Assembly: GCF_000003815.2 (NCBI RefSeq) | Contig: NC_049979.1 | Span: 8,286,217 to 8,350,216 of the forward strand | Reading direction: 5' to 3' | Origin: Branchiostoma floridae | Taxonomy: Eukaryota; Chordata; Leptocardii; Amphioxiformes; Branchiostomatidae | DNA: 64,000 nucleotides | Shown: positions 1-12,350 of the stretch, piece by piece | How positions within the stretch are numbered: position 1 is the stretch's first letter | How the letters are laid out: every line of letters begins with the position of its first letter | Program-made: the position numbers and the translations under genes | Notes under the pieces: generated by a model | Seen by the model: the letters and a program-made list of their open reading frames with translations, nothing else | Databases searched by the model: none | What the model was told of the DNA's origin: nothing

Positions 1-3000
1 GAAATTCATGCTGGCCATGTCATATTTAGCACAGTGTGACCAAAAATGAAGCTGTAGTAATGCCAGCAGACTGCTGTTTCATGGAAATCAGAACAAATAT
101 GGACCCATTTTCACAGCAGATAAATCTGAGGGTAATGGACATTTGAGGCTCTCACATACTGAGTGGCAAATTTTGCCCCACTTTACATGAAGAATCTTTC
201 TAATGACTTCAATTTAAATGATTGTAGCTTTCAACTGCGCTGTCAGATTGCTGGTTTTGGTACTGTTCAAGTATTTTGGAATTGGAGAAAGGGTAGCTTT
301 GGTTTTGAAATTTGAGGTAAGTATTGTATGTAATGGATGCCAGCGAGACTGGTGATGTATTGAAGTTTCAAATTGGCATGAACCCGAGGAAGTATATTAT
401 TTTTATTAATTTGTGAGGCAGTGGCAAGGAAAAGAGTTTCATGTATCAAGAACTGTTCTTCCTTTACAGACATTAACTCTACCTATGTACAGAGCAACTT
501 GGAGCTGCTAATTGTTTCCAAAAAATTATCCTCCAGGATGTGGCATTTCCTCTCAATTATGGCCTATGCACACCAGGATGTTGTTGGTTATGTTCAACCA
601 GTTTGGTAAACTTCTGCTTTGACTCCTCAATGCCTGGAGGGGACATGAGTGAACCATTGAGGTCCTGGTCAGCTGTAACTGGCTGCAGCTGTTAGGATCT
701 TGCAAGCAGAGGCATGCGAGGCTAGTGGGAGGGTTAGGGATCAGGACCTCAGTGCCATTCCACAGCCTGACAGCTCTACCTCCTCCTGAATTATTCGCCA
801 TTTCCTTCCCATTCAATATCAGAACTTCAGACTTGAGTGGATATGCTCCTGCAGTACTTGTCTGGAACCTTAAGGTACGGTTGTAAGTAACGCCCACGCC
901 TGAGTCTGCAGTTAGATTCGGTCACTGCCAATTGGCACATTGCATTCCTTCCCAGCCTCTTTATTAATTAACCAAACACTCCTCCAAAGAAAAATATGTT
1001 TGATGAATTTTCCCCTTGGCTGGACTGACTGGTGGCATGTGAGCTTGCTACAGGCTGTATCCTGGCCTGCATTTGTAAGAGCTGGACTGGACAGTGTAAC
1101 CCAAACATTTTGGGTCTGTATCAGTGTATGTTTCTTTCCAGTTAACTTGATGGATGTCTGATAGGAGAAGTAGGACAGCCATCTGGAAAAGTCTTTTCCA
1201 GACTGATGAAAGTTTTGGAGAGAATTTACTGTTTGGTCTGGGAAGTTGCCGGTGAGTCTCAGCAACATTTAAATGTCAACAGAAATAATGCATATGTTGT
1301 TTTCTACGAACGTGTGTCTAACTGTGTACTGTACATTTCCAGAATGTAGAGATTGTATTTTTGGAAGTGTTGTGTACAAAATTTTACTTGGGGTTTGTAT
1401 AAACTGTTTATATTGTAAGAAAATTTAGACCATTTATATTTTACTACCACTTGAACAAGTCTCTCTGCACATGTCTTGAATTGAAGCATCTTTTGATGTT
1501 AATTGCATTTCAAAACATCAAAGGATGACCGGGCAGGATGTGGTTGAACCATTCATCGTTGTGTATTGGGTGCTTACATGCTTCATTACTAAAACATGAG
1601 CTGTAAGAAAGGTGTTTGTGTTTCCGGCTGTAAAAACACCGGACACCCATGTAGTTGTATTGAGTCCCCTATCCTCTGGAACTGTCTAAACAAGCAGTTT
1701 CAATAGTTGATAATCATTATGACAGAATATTGCTTCTCTTCATTGTCAATTTATCACATCAGTTGTCCCAGCAACATCTGTACTGTTTGTTGTCTGATTA
1801 GCTATAATGACACTAGGGACAGATCGGTGGTACATTTCATTACCACTTCTGATGGGGTTTGCCAAGCGTAGAGGAAGCGTTGTTCAAGATCCCAGTAGAA
1901 GGCTCCAGACCATTGGTTGTGCCTGCTGGGTACCTGCAGAATATCAGACAGCTTTATAAACATAGAGGTGCTTCAGACAAGACAATAAGTAAGATCACCT
2001 CATCTCACAGACTTGTAGATGACTTAAGGTCCTTTTGGGATATTTGTGCCTGAATACTGTACTTCAGTGATGTTCTAGATCCTTGAGCTTGTTCTAGGAA
2101 GTGCACTGACCTAGCATTGGTACTTTAATTGCAAAAAATGTGGCAAGATTTAGTGACTTGCTGTCAAAATTCACAGACAAAACAATAAGTAAGGAGCCCT
2201 TTTCAAGCCAAGTTTTGTTAGTGTTGATGACAGCTGTTCGCATGGATGATGAAAATGATTTACAGTTTCAAGCAGAAAGGAAGTTGTGTATCAGTTTATC
2301 TGAAACTGGAGTTGGCTTTTAATCTTTTGGGATATCTTTTACCAAAAACCAGGGGATTTGTGATGCCCCATGTCAACTGCAGGTCTAATTCAAATAAGCT
2401 ATGTGAGTCCTGCCTATTCAAAGTGGGCTTCGGTCCTGATCCAGGCAGGTTGTTTGCAGTTATATGGATGATAGCCATGTAACAATAGCAGGGATTTTGT
2501 GACAATATGGAGCTTGGCATGACACTGTGGCCATAGCTAGTGTATCAGGATAAGGTGGTTTGTTCAGGTCAGTTTATTCAGGTGAATTTTCTGTGCAACA
2601 GCTGTAGCCTGATAGACAGTGGTAAGTTGGTATCCAAATTTAAACTTTGAAGCTTTGTTCTAAAGTTGTGCATTTTTTAAAACTTTTTTTGATGTTTCGA
2701 AGGCTCGTAGGGACCTACATTTCAGCATCTGGAACGAGGAGTACATAGTTTACATAATATGCCTATGATGAAATAGATGCATTACTTTCAAAGTCAAAAC
2801 TGCCCATGCTCATTTGTCCTTACTTAAACCATCTAATTGGCAGTTGTGTTGTGAAGCCATTGATAGAGATAGGACTGCCATGATAATGACAGTAATTTGG
2901 TTTGCTGAACTTCTGCTTCATTCATAATTCATGGTGCTGCGGTGCATGTGTGATTCAATGCCTCTATGTGAACAGGCCATGTTGTAGCAGAAGTTTCACC

Positions 3001-6000
3001 ATGTTGATAGTGCCATCTGTTATCAGTTTCTGACTGTTGTTGTAGTTGTTTATCATGAGAAATTCTAGGCCTGAACAAAAGGTTTAATCTCTGGCAGTCT
3101 GCAGCTCTCAGAATTGACTTATCAGCCAGGCTCCGCCGTTTCCGATAGGTAGACAACTGGAGGTAGTCTGGCTGATACCTTGTGCTGATACATGTAAAAC
3201 GAACCATTTCTTCCCTCTCCGATCTTCATCCCAAGGGGTTGAAAAGTAAGTACTATATTTTTACTTTGAACCACAACAGAAATTCTAGATTCATCCTGTT
3301 GCAGTACAAACCAGTCTTTCTTCCTTGTGATATAGTTTCATATATAACTTAAAACTCAGACATGGACACCAGCATAGAAATAAAGCCGAGAAGTATTACA
3401 TTATGTCTACTGAGGTGCGTGTCATCTTTGCCATTTGAAAATTATTGCAACCACTTTTTGGTCAGGATAGTCAATGGTCAATGTCTTATTATAGGACGAA
3501 AGATGGACTTGAATCCTTTTGGTGATGCTTTTTGATTGAGCTCTGGTGATAGCTAAGTCTCAGTATACTTTGAAACTTCATCATTGTGGTTTTATCAGTG
3601 AAAAAATTGCAAACTGTCATCCTATTCTTGTTGAAATATTTGTCAAAAATCTCACTTTTGTCTTGTCCCATAGTTGCGTGCAACTACCTCCTTCTAGTGT
3701 TCAGGAATCATCATTATAGATTACCACAATGATGTTTTCGTAGGACTAACTATTTCACATGTAACATTGAAGACTGCAGAAAATTTCCTGTTGGTCAGTT
3801 GTGTTTACACTAGGATGGATGTGTGAAAGGGGCATTAGTGTCAGAAATGGCAACAAATGTGTTTACTCTATCATTAGCACATACTTAATATCCCAGTGGC
3901 CTGTGATGGGACTTACAATTGTTTATATCCCAGAGCCAAGCATGTGTGAAATAAGCCACATTTTTAATAGCCTTTCCTCAATTTATTTAGTGTATGGATT
4001 TATGTTGTGGTGTTTGCATTGTCTCCAGGTTTGTAGCGTGCTTGGATAGTACAATGGATGCAACTGGCTGTGAAATTGGGCCTACTTTCTTTTACAAGTT
4101 CTAGTATCAGTGGTGAACTCTGACCCGGTTGTCCCGCAGAACGTGAAGCTAGCCTGCTGTTGTTTATCGTGAGGCACGCTGTAGCTTAGCATTGGTCCGA
4201 GAAGCCTCTGGGAGTAAGTGGTAGACACCAGATAGGCTGCCCTTGGGTGGACACCTCAAATATGGCCAATCAAAAGGAGGATGTGACTGAAATAAACCTG
4301 AAAATAGCCTGCCTTGTTGGCAATTTTCTCCTTATTTAACAAGCCAGAATTCCTCACAAATGGTTCATGGTAAAATGTCCTGCCGGTAGTTAAATTAATG
4401 CCTGGTTGATTTGTTCACGTGAACAGAAAAAAAAGTTGATAAACACAACCCTGCTAAATATGTATATGCTGCATGTTTGAAAGGTATCTTTCTACTTCAG
4501 CCATTTTCAGTCATGGAGGCTGAATACCTTTTTTTTTCTACTTTCCAACGAACAGAACAAAGTCAACTCCAGGTCAATTCCCTGTTCAGGCTTGGCTGGA
4601 TGTGTGTGAGAAACAAGAATGACCTGAAAGCTACACTGGGGTGGTTTACCTGTAAACACATAGTACTGCATGATTCACTTTGTGTCTTATTGCCACAGTA
4701 AGCTTTGGCTCGTTTTCTTGTGTCTGTTCAAGAATGCTCTTGACACAGACGGCTAATCAAGGGTGAGGACGTTTAACTTTCAGCAGGTCCACAAGAAAGC
4801 TCTGCATTTCTAAGACGTAGTTTACAGCAAATTTCAAACCGTTGGTTGCATTATTGTATAGGGCAAAAATAGAAAAAGATGTGGGCTACTTCATTGTTTC
4901 ATTCAGTCAGAATATCACCTGGATAACTGCAAGCAAAAATCTGTTTTTGTTGATATTCTGCAAACGAATCATCAAAAAGGTTTAGTATCTATTTGGTATC
5001 TTTTGGAAGTCGGATACATGTGTAACATTTTGTACAAGATAATACTATGGGTAAGAATGTACTGTTGTTGTTGTTTGTAGAGGTGAATGCCACACCTTTC
5101 TGGTCGATTTACCTGCCAGCATGGCCATAGATAATTCATTGCTTGACTCACTGGTCCATTTCTTTAGCACATAGTATAGTGGTCTACTGCTGTCCTAGCT
5201 AAAAATATGAAAGGGGTCAAGGCAGCCTGTAATAAATAGAATAACAAGGAGATCTTTACCATCAGAAGCAATTTTCATGTTTTCAAAATGTCATTTTGCA
5301 TGCTTGCGGTTTCGTATGGATAGAAAATTTGCATGTACTTTTGCGACATCCTATGATCTAGCTCTGTATTGGAGTTCATTGACGAGGTTAAGATGCACTA
5401 GGAAAAGCAAAACACAATTTGAAGTTACTAGTATATCCTGTGAGAGACATGACTCTATATAAACTATAAACCTTGGCTTTTCCAGTTAATTTTGTCCTAC
5501 ATTGAGGGGGTGTTTCCATGGCAGCTGAAGGACCTTGTGGAGGTAATTACTTGAGAAGAAACACCTTTAACTTCCCCCACCACAGCAGTAGTTGTTAGAC
5601 TTGCTGGCTCCTTCCCTGGGCTGACACACATACCAGCTGGTGTGATGGGGAAAGGGCAGCTGCCCCTGCAAGCTCGCAGGTCAGAGGTTGGGTAAAGTTC
5701 ACCCTTATTAGAGCAGGGACTGTTGGAAACATCAGGACTCTAACGGACTTACTATACCATTGTAGGATCGTCAGTTGTTCAGTTTCTAGGTCATGTCACT
5801 GTGAATTTCGTAAAAGTAATATGGACTAGTTGTTCCAGAAATGGATGGAGGAAAGTTTTCAAGATACACCTTTTGATCAATCAAATTTTTTGTTACTTCT
5901 TGCTTAGAAAATTCCATCAGGCCCCAGAATGATCGGTGGACTTTGTGGTTGTCATCTTCTCTGTTTCATAACAAAATAGCCCATATTGCCAACCAATAAA

Positions 6001-9000
6001 ATGATTGTCTTGTAAAATGATCATCCTGTTAATGAAAAAGGCCTTAAATTTTGAAAACATTTTCCTGTTATTTCCTGTTAAAATATTTTCAAAGTTGGGT
6101 GTCAAAGAGGTCCTTTGTCCAAAGAACATAACCACCTTACTGTTCCCATAGATCTAGCTGATATATCACTGATAAAAATATGCCTCTGTCCTAATACCTC
6201 CAATCTGCCGTGATGATTGACACAGGGGTTTGTTTTGTTTTGGTGTCAGCTGCATCCTGTTCATATGAGGATGTGATGTCTGCAGCATAATCAGTGTAAA
6301 TATGATGCGGTATCACGTGTACAGGGTGTGTCTCCTCTGTACCAAGCACAGGTACTAGGTATACCTGGCTACACAGACAGATTAGACATGCAGGATTAAA
6401 TGTAGATTAAATGCTTCTTGTTGCAAGCATTCCCATGTCTAAATTTCGCCCCTATGCTATAGGGCTGCTATGAATGTCATGGGAAAAGTCACAAAGGATA
6501 GGCCCACCAGAAAATGTGAGGAAAAGAAAGCTGTTTTGTTACTATTGTTAGGGTAACTGTAAAGGCTACTTGCATATGAAATTTATAATTAGGATTTGGG
6601 TTCATTCTGAATGCATTGTCTGCCCTTTTCCATGGCACCAGAAGTGGGCGTTCAACAGTAAGCTTTTTTTTTTACCTGGAATTTGAATTAAAGCATGATG
6701 CTATTTATTTCATAAGATGACTTCATATGTTTTGGGTGTGACTGTTTTGCAAACAGGATTGCACTTAGCATTGCTGTAGTCAGGATCTTTTATTGGCTGC
6801 TGACGTAGTCTTGCTTCCTAGGCCACTTCCTCCAGGTACAGGTACGCTCCTTTCCTGTCTCTTTGAAGTCATTAGTGATAAGTTACAAATGCATATCTGT
6901 GGTTAGTTGTGGCGTGCTGCGAATCAAGCTGTTCCCATGAGATCTTTATGTTCAACTGTTCTAAATTTTGGATTTTCTTTATTTTGCTTGAATATGGCTA
7001 TGATGTCATGGTGAATCATTCCATATTTATGATGGTGTCACATGTTAGGTGGGTGGATCCCCTCTTTAAATGTATACTACAGCAGTCTGCTCTTTACTGT
7101 AATTAGTCTAGTACTAAGGTGCTTTGTACTCAGTAGGTACCATATCAAGGTTGTGTACCGCTGCTATTACAGGGTAAGTAGTAGTTCTTAGTTCTAGTAA
7201 ATATCATGTAGTTTTGAGTCCAAAATTATCAGTTATGTGAATAGGATAGAGGCACACGTGTATACAATATTCAAGAACAGGTGTATTTAGTCCCTTTATT
7301 TGTATGTATTGCCATAGATTTAAAAAGTGTTTATAAGTCTACTACATGGTATAATCTTTTGACCTTGAGATGCTTCAAAAAGAATTTTACAAGTACCCAG
7401 AATTGATTTATTCATTCATTAAGAAGCAAAATAGCAATTTCTGTGAAATTAATCTTCACTTCAAAGGCCAGACTTAAAAGCAAAGTACATTTGATTGACA
7501 GGTAAACATTTTTGTTGTTGTTGTTTTCAAGTACCCTTTTCAGACTTAATTCTTTGAACATTTTGATTACATGATGTGTAATGTAGCTCTTTCGGACCCT
7601 TTGTTGACAGGTGTCATGTCAGTGTAGGGTATTCTATACTTATTATCCAATGATAAGGTCACTCCTGTCAGTCTGATGTCATGCCTGAGATTCACCAGTT
7701 TTATGTTCTCTCTATCCAGTTCACATGTCAGTCCATTATGATACAGCATTACATTCTCATACTACATGATACTGGCCATAGAAATTTTCAGTATGTGTCA
7801 GAGGAAGAGTCTGCCTCCTTGTGCAGACTGTTATGGTCGGCAAAGGTTGTCCCAATATCGGCGTGACAGTAAATTGTAAGGCAAAACTGAGCATGAATTT
7901 GACATGATTTGCAGCCGCCTCCCTCCACAGACAAAGGAAGGCCCCCAAACCCATTAGAGCTGGAAATGAAGTTGTATGGGAAGTCGATTTTGAAGTCAGG
8001 GCGATGCTGCCTGGGTATTTATACTTTGCTGGGCAAGGTCGTAGCCGAACATGCAGGTTCACCAGCCGTTCTGAGTGAAATGTGAGGTAGAATTTCTCCT
8101 GCGTTATTACGTTCTTTATGGTTCGCTGCGATGGCGGGGATGACCCTCACTGCATGAGTAATGGTTTCTGTGTGAGCGGCTCTTCCCTGATATATTACAG
8201 TTATTTCACGCTGTCTGTATCGGACTTCTGAAATATGGAACTGTGGTTCGGGCATTTGATACTGGTAGTAATATATATCTTGCCATAAACCCTGGGAATC
8301 CATTACTGATAACCATAAAAATGAGTGACCGTGACTTATCGGTTATAGATGTTTTCCATTTAAAACTATTTGCTCTGGGGATATTAAAACACAGGAAATA
8401 CCAAATGATATTTTCTTACCCGTTATGAAGGAATATACTGGTATGGTCATAATTTACCAAAATGGTTGATAAGCATTGATGGAAAGGAGCTACCCTCTGA
8501 AGTGAAAATCTAAGGTAAATTTGAATATATAAGTCAATAAAACGAAAAGAAAACTAGTGGATACTTGAATGTACAGACAGGAAGATTGTTATTATTTTTC
8601 TTCTTTTTTTATTGCTATATAACAATGGACCAAACAACCAACTTGAATGGTAAACAACTAAAAACAACAGGTATGATTTATGTATTTTTTAGCCAGCCTA
8701 CTTTGGTTATTTTGAAAGTGAAATCTTGTAAACAATGACTTATTCATGACAAAAGCTTGGTGAGGTATTGTAAGCCAGTTAATTTGTCTGAAGGTTTTCT
8801 ACTTGTTTACGTGCATGCAGAGGAAGGTTGCCTGCCATGGTGAGTAGGCTTATCTTTTTATTGCTCAACTGTTATTTTCCTTGTGTCACTGTCAAAATTC
8901 AGAAACCAACTTTTTATCTACCAATGACGTTTGTAGCCATGAATGTGCGGACTTTGTCTTGTATCTTCTTGTATTGTCTTGTATAGAGTTACTGTAGCAA

Positions 9001-10080
9001 AAAATGATCACTTTCTAGGTTTAGATATTGTACAATACCACAGCTAAAAATGACAGAAAATATTTAAGACAAAATTTGACCTATCCATTATGTACAAGCT
9101 CTTGCCTGTTTCTTTATTGCATAGCCATCCCTCCCTATTTCTTCAGAAGGCCAACTATAGAGTTTTAATGCAAGATAAAGTCCCAGATTCAGGGACGCCG
9201 ACTTGAGGTTAATAGCGCCCGCAAGCCATGCTGGATACTTCATTTGAAATACCTGTAGATAATTGGGAGATGGGAGAGTGTTGGCATGGGTAATCTTGCA
9301 GAAATGGCTGGGTTTCCTGCTGTAGAATGGATAGAAAATAGACCTGCTGTAGAATGGAACAGACAAGACAGTGAGTCCCACTCTGTGGCAGGCAACGCCC
9401 AAGATAATCCCTGTTTCTGAGCAATTTATAAATTTTTTGAAAGATTACCAATAAATACATCCTTCTTATCTCCTTAATGATGCTTATGATTCATCTTTAA
9501 TACATCGACTGTATTGTTCTGCGATCTGATTTGACATCGTTAAAACTGACATTGGCAAGTTTTGTGGCTACGGAGGTTCAAAATTTAATTTGTTTGCTTT
9601 CCTGTTCTTTGTACAAGTAAACCTTAGACGGTAATACTGTTAGTGACCCAAATATCGATCCTAACCAAGTATTTGTGTGGGAGTGTATATGTGTTAGATA
9701 TTGAATAGTTGTGTAACTTAATAAGTATCACACTTTTGTAGGGGTAAATTTGGTAGAAGGTAAACATTTCTCTACTTCACTATAACTTATAGGGTTTTAA
9801 ATGCAAGCTTGACCAAGGTATTTGGAACTTCATATTTGCACTTAGACCGGAACGTTGGCAGACGCTACCCTTTTATCTAAATTCTAATGTACATGTATGT
9901 CAGAGTTCATGTATTCCACTGTGTTTCCTTTCAAAAGGTCAGCAACAGAGATTGGGTCACTCAGTCTGAGAAATGTGGTATTTGTCCTCAGTAGCATAGA
10001 TAGAAGAAGAGAGAAGGTCAACCTGCGTTATCTGTGTAAGCTGTGGTTTCATTTGCATGATTGTATAATAACAGCATACT
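1..10080. other. Upstream DNA without recognisable genes
   Basis: AT-rich sequence with only short scattered open frames on both strands, none with a domain I recognise. It may be intergenic or a 5' intron of the nephrin-like gene. Short GC-balanced islands, for example around 4120-4260, 5490-5740 and 7900-8300, look less degenerate than their surroundings, but I cannot assign a function. Confidence 0.5.
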
Positions 10081-10670
10081 GAATCTGACGAGTCATCAGC
10101 TTAATTGCCACAGCTACTCATAAACAGCTTCTGGCTCCTAAAGATAAGGTACGGAGATGAAAGGGATTCACAATGCTCCTCAACTCCTCAGAGAGAGATC
10201 GGGGTTGTACGGGTCATTCCGCATCCAGGGCTTGTCAGCTGCAAAATTGCCTGCCAGGAGATGAGAAGTTATTGCATGCCCCAGATAGGTATTACTTATT
10301 GTAGCTAATAATATTTCCCTCGTCATAATCCTAGCTCCAATTATACAGCTGTCCTGAGTTGTGTACCGTTCATTATTTATTTGTAAATTTCCTCTTGATG
10401 GTTGGATCGCCACCCCATCAATTATCGCAGACCTGATTCGCATTCGCCGGCCCCGTTATGGCATAGCAGCACTAATAACACAGTAATGATTCCGCCAAAA
10501 TTGGAAAGTTATTGTCCGTACTTCCCTCAGATTTATTGTTAATTTTGATATGCCTAATATGACGGCCAATGTCACGGTCGATATGCTTCCTTCAATATTT
10601 GTTTTCATTTCTGAACCATCAGCACAACGTAGCAATATGGGACAAAATATGGCACATCTTGATCTCGGGT
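10081..10670. promoter_or_regulatory. Candidate conserved non-coding or cis-regulatory block
   Basis: Non-repetitive stretch of high sequence complexity without an open frame, rich in ATTA and AATTATC-type homeodomain core sites, about 1.6-2.2 kb upstream of the start codon. This is an impression from composition only. Confidence 0.2.
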
Positions 10671-10809
10671 TTTGCAAAATATTTTATTGATGATTTGTTC
10701 AGTAAAACTCTTCCATAGGGAAAATAGGGAAATTGTGGTTTTAAAGGTTTATTTAACTCTGTTATCAAGTGGTTATTATAGTGTGGTAAACTGTATCATC
10801 TTCTGTTAT

Positions 10810-11170
10810 CAGGGCTCAAAATTCATTTTTGGGATTAGGTGCACTTGTGCACCCAGCTTAAAAAACTGGGTGCACCAAAAAATTTTTGGGTGCACCACTT
10901 ATGTTTAAGTAGAATGTCAGAAAAAAATTATAACAAAATTTAGTTACAAGCTATCAAATTCTTAAACAAGTACCATGATGGACATTTTTATTACCTTTCT
11001 AACACTTGGATGTCAAGAATATGATGTATACTAGTATACTTGATATCTTTACATACATAAACCCGAGAAAATATTTGGGTGCACCCTGTGCACCCACTGA
11101 AAAAAATTGGGTGCACAATTTCAATTTTGGGTGCACCTGGGTGCACATGCACCCAGTATTTCGAGCCCTG
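10810..11170. mobile_element. MITE, hAT-like, with GTGCAC subterminal repeats
   Basis: It starts CAGGGCTCAAAATTC and ends with the inverted form GTATTTCGAGCCCTG. GTTAT flanks it on both sides (10805-10809 and 11171-11175), an apparent 5-bp target duplication. About nine copies of the palindrome GTGCAC, mostly within GGGTGCACC, cluster at both ends, as expected of transposase-binding subterminal repeats. It is 361 bp long with no coding capacity. Confidence 0.75.
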
Positions 11171-12263
11171 GTTATGAAATGCTTGGCTACTCAAAACTAT
11201 ACAGCAATGAGGATAAGAATTAAAACACAATAATTCCATTCTGCCATAATTTTATTTTTGAAGACAAATCAGAATAGATTGCATTACTCCGTTACCCTCA
11301 ACCTTGTTATCCCTGAGGCAAATTGACACAGTGATATATACAGTGAAATGAAACCAATATAGCACAGACACTAAAAATGCTGTCTCACCAGGCTAACCTT
11401 GGAAAGGGTGATGCTGTTTTTATTGAAACCAGCCATCTAATTGGATGATTGAGTAGCAATAGGCTTTGTGTCCCCAGTAAAAGGGATGGCAGGTGTTATT
11501 ATGCACTGTCCTCCCCAGAAACAATGAAAGCGTGTCTATTGTTGTTCCTCGTCAGACCACCATGTACAGGGATGAGCTGTTGTGCAGGCCCACATGGGAG
11601 TATCCCTAATATCTGAATCGATACTCGCCAATTTTGGTACCACCTTAGAGTGGGCTTACATGTACAACATTACCCCGGTCTGTGCAGAGTAGATCCACAA
11701 GGGACATGGGTGTAAAACTGCAACATCAAAGTCGCGGCTAGCAGCTCGTGCCCATTTTAATGAACCGGGTCTGATGTACATGTACTTGCTACCCGCCCTG
11801 GAGGCTTAAGTTGGTATTTATGTATGCATGATGGTATTGTCCTATCATTTCCATAAGAGGGAGGGATGCAGGGGTTGTCGATTTTCAATGATCCCAGGAC
11901 ATGTAGGTACAGGACGAGCAGCTTGATTAAAGCTGAGTATTGATAGTCTGAAAAACATGTCTGCACCACCAGTAAGTAATAGGTCTTGTTGAACCGTCCT
12001 TCGGGTGGTACCAATCATGTGACGCGGTTCAAAAAGTTGCTTGAAACATGTGGGCCTCGTTTCCTCAACCCTCTCACCCCTCCTATCAGGCTGACATGGA
12101 CTGTCCCAAATCTGATTGGATCAGGATCACTGAAATACCAGGATAGATTGGTCTGTGGCAGTTAAATGTTTTCTTAGTCACATTTGCTGCATGAGTTCCT
12201 GGGTGAGAGAGGGGCACGCCGGAATACTAACATCAACCTCCTACTCTTCCTGTGACTCTCCAG
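11171..12263. other. Immediate upstream region
   Basis: Non-coding, with no clear TATA box. It ends with the branch point and acceptor before the first coding exon, so at least its 3' part is probably intron. GC-balanced segments at 11380-11640 and 11720-12010 could be regulatory. Confidence 0.4.
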
Positions 12264-12271
12264 GTGACACT
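12225..12271 (+). promoter_or_regulatory. 5' UTR splice acceptor with branch point, just before the start codon
   Basis: TACTAAC at 12225-12231 matches the consensus branch point. A pyrimidine-rich run and an AG at 12262-12263 follow, 33 nt beyond the branch adenosine. The start codon comes 8 nt after this AG. The first coding exon is therefore probably an internal exon starting at 12264, with one or more non-coding leader exons upstream. The promoter was not located. Confidence 0.6.
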
Positions 12272-12350
12272 ATGGGTTGCAGCGTAAGGTGGCAGTGGTG
12301 GTGGTTACAAGCTCTCTCCTTCCTATCCCTATCCGCACTCTTCTCAACAG
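12272..12350 (+). CDS. NPHS1: Coding exon 1: signal peptide
   Basis: The ATG has A at -3 and G at +4, a strong initiation context. It encodes MGCSVRWQWWW followed by a hydrophobic stretch, LQALSFLSLSALFST, typical of a secretory signal. Cleavage is probably near VHC-QQ, encoded at the start of exon 2. The exon ends in phase 1 at GTAAGG. No upstream in-frame continuation is needed. Confidence 0.85.

Noticed and set aside
1859-2322. Two short frames both containing DKTISK
   Set aside because: The shared part is only a ~20-bp direct repeat and nothing else resembles a gene or known transposon protein.
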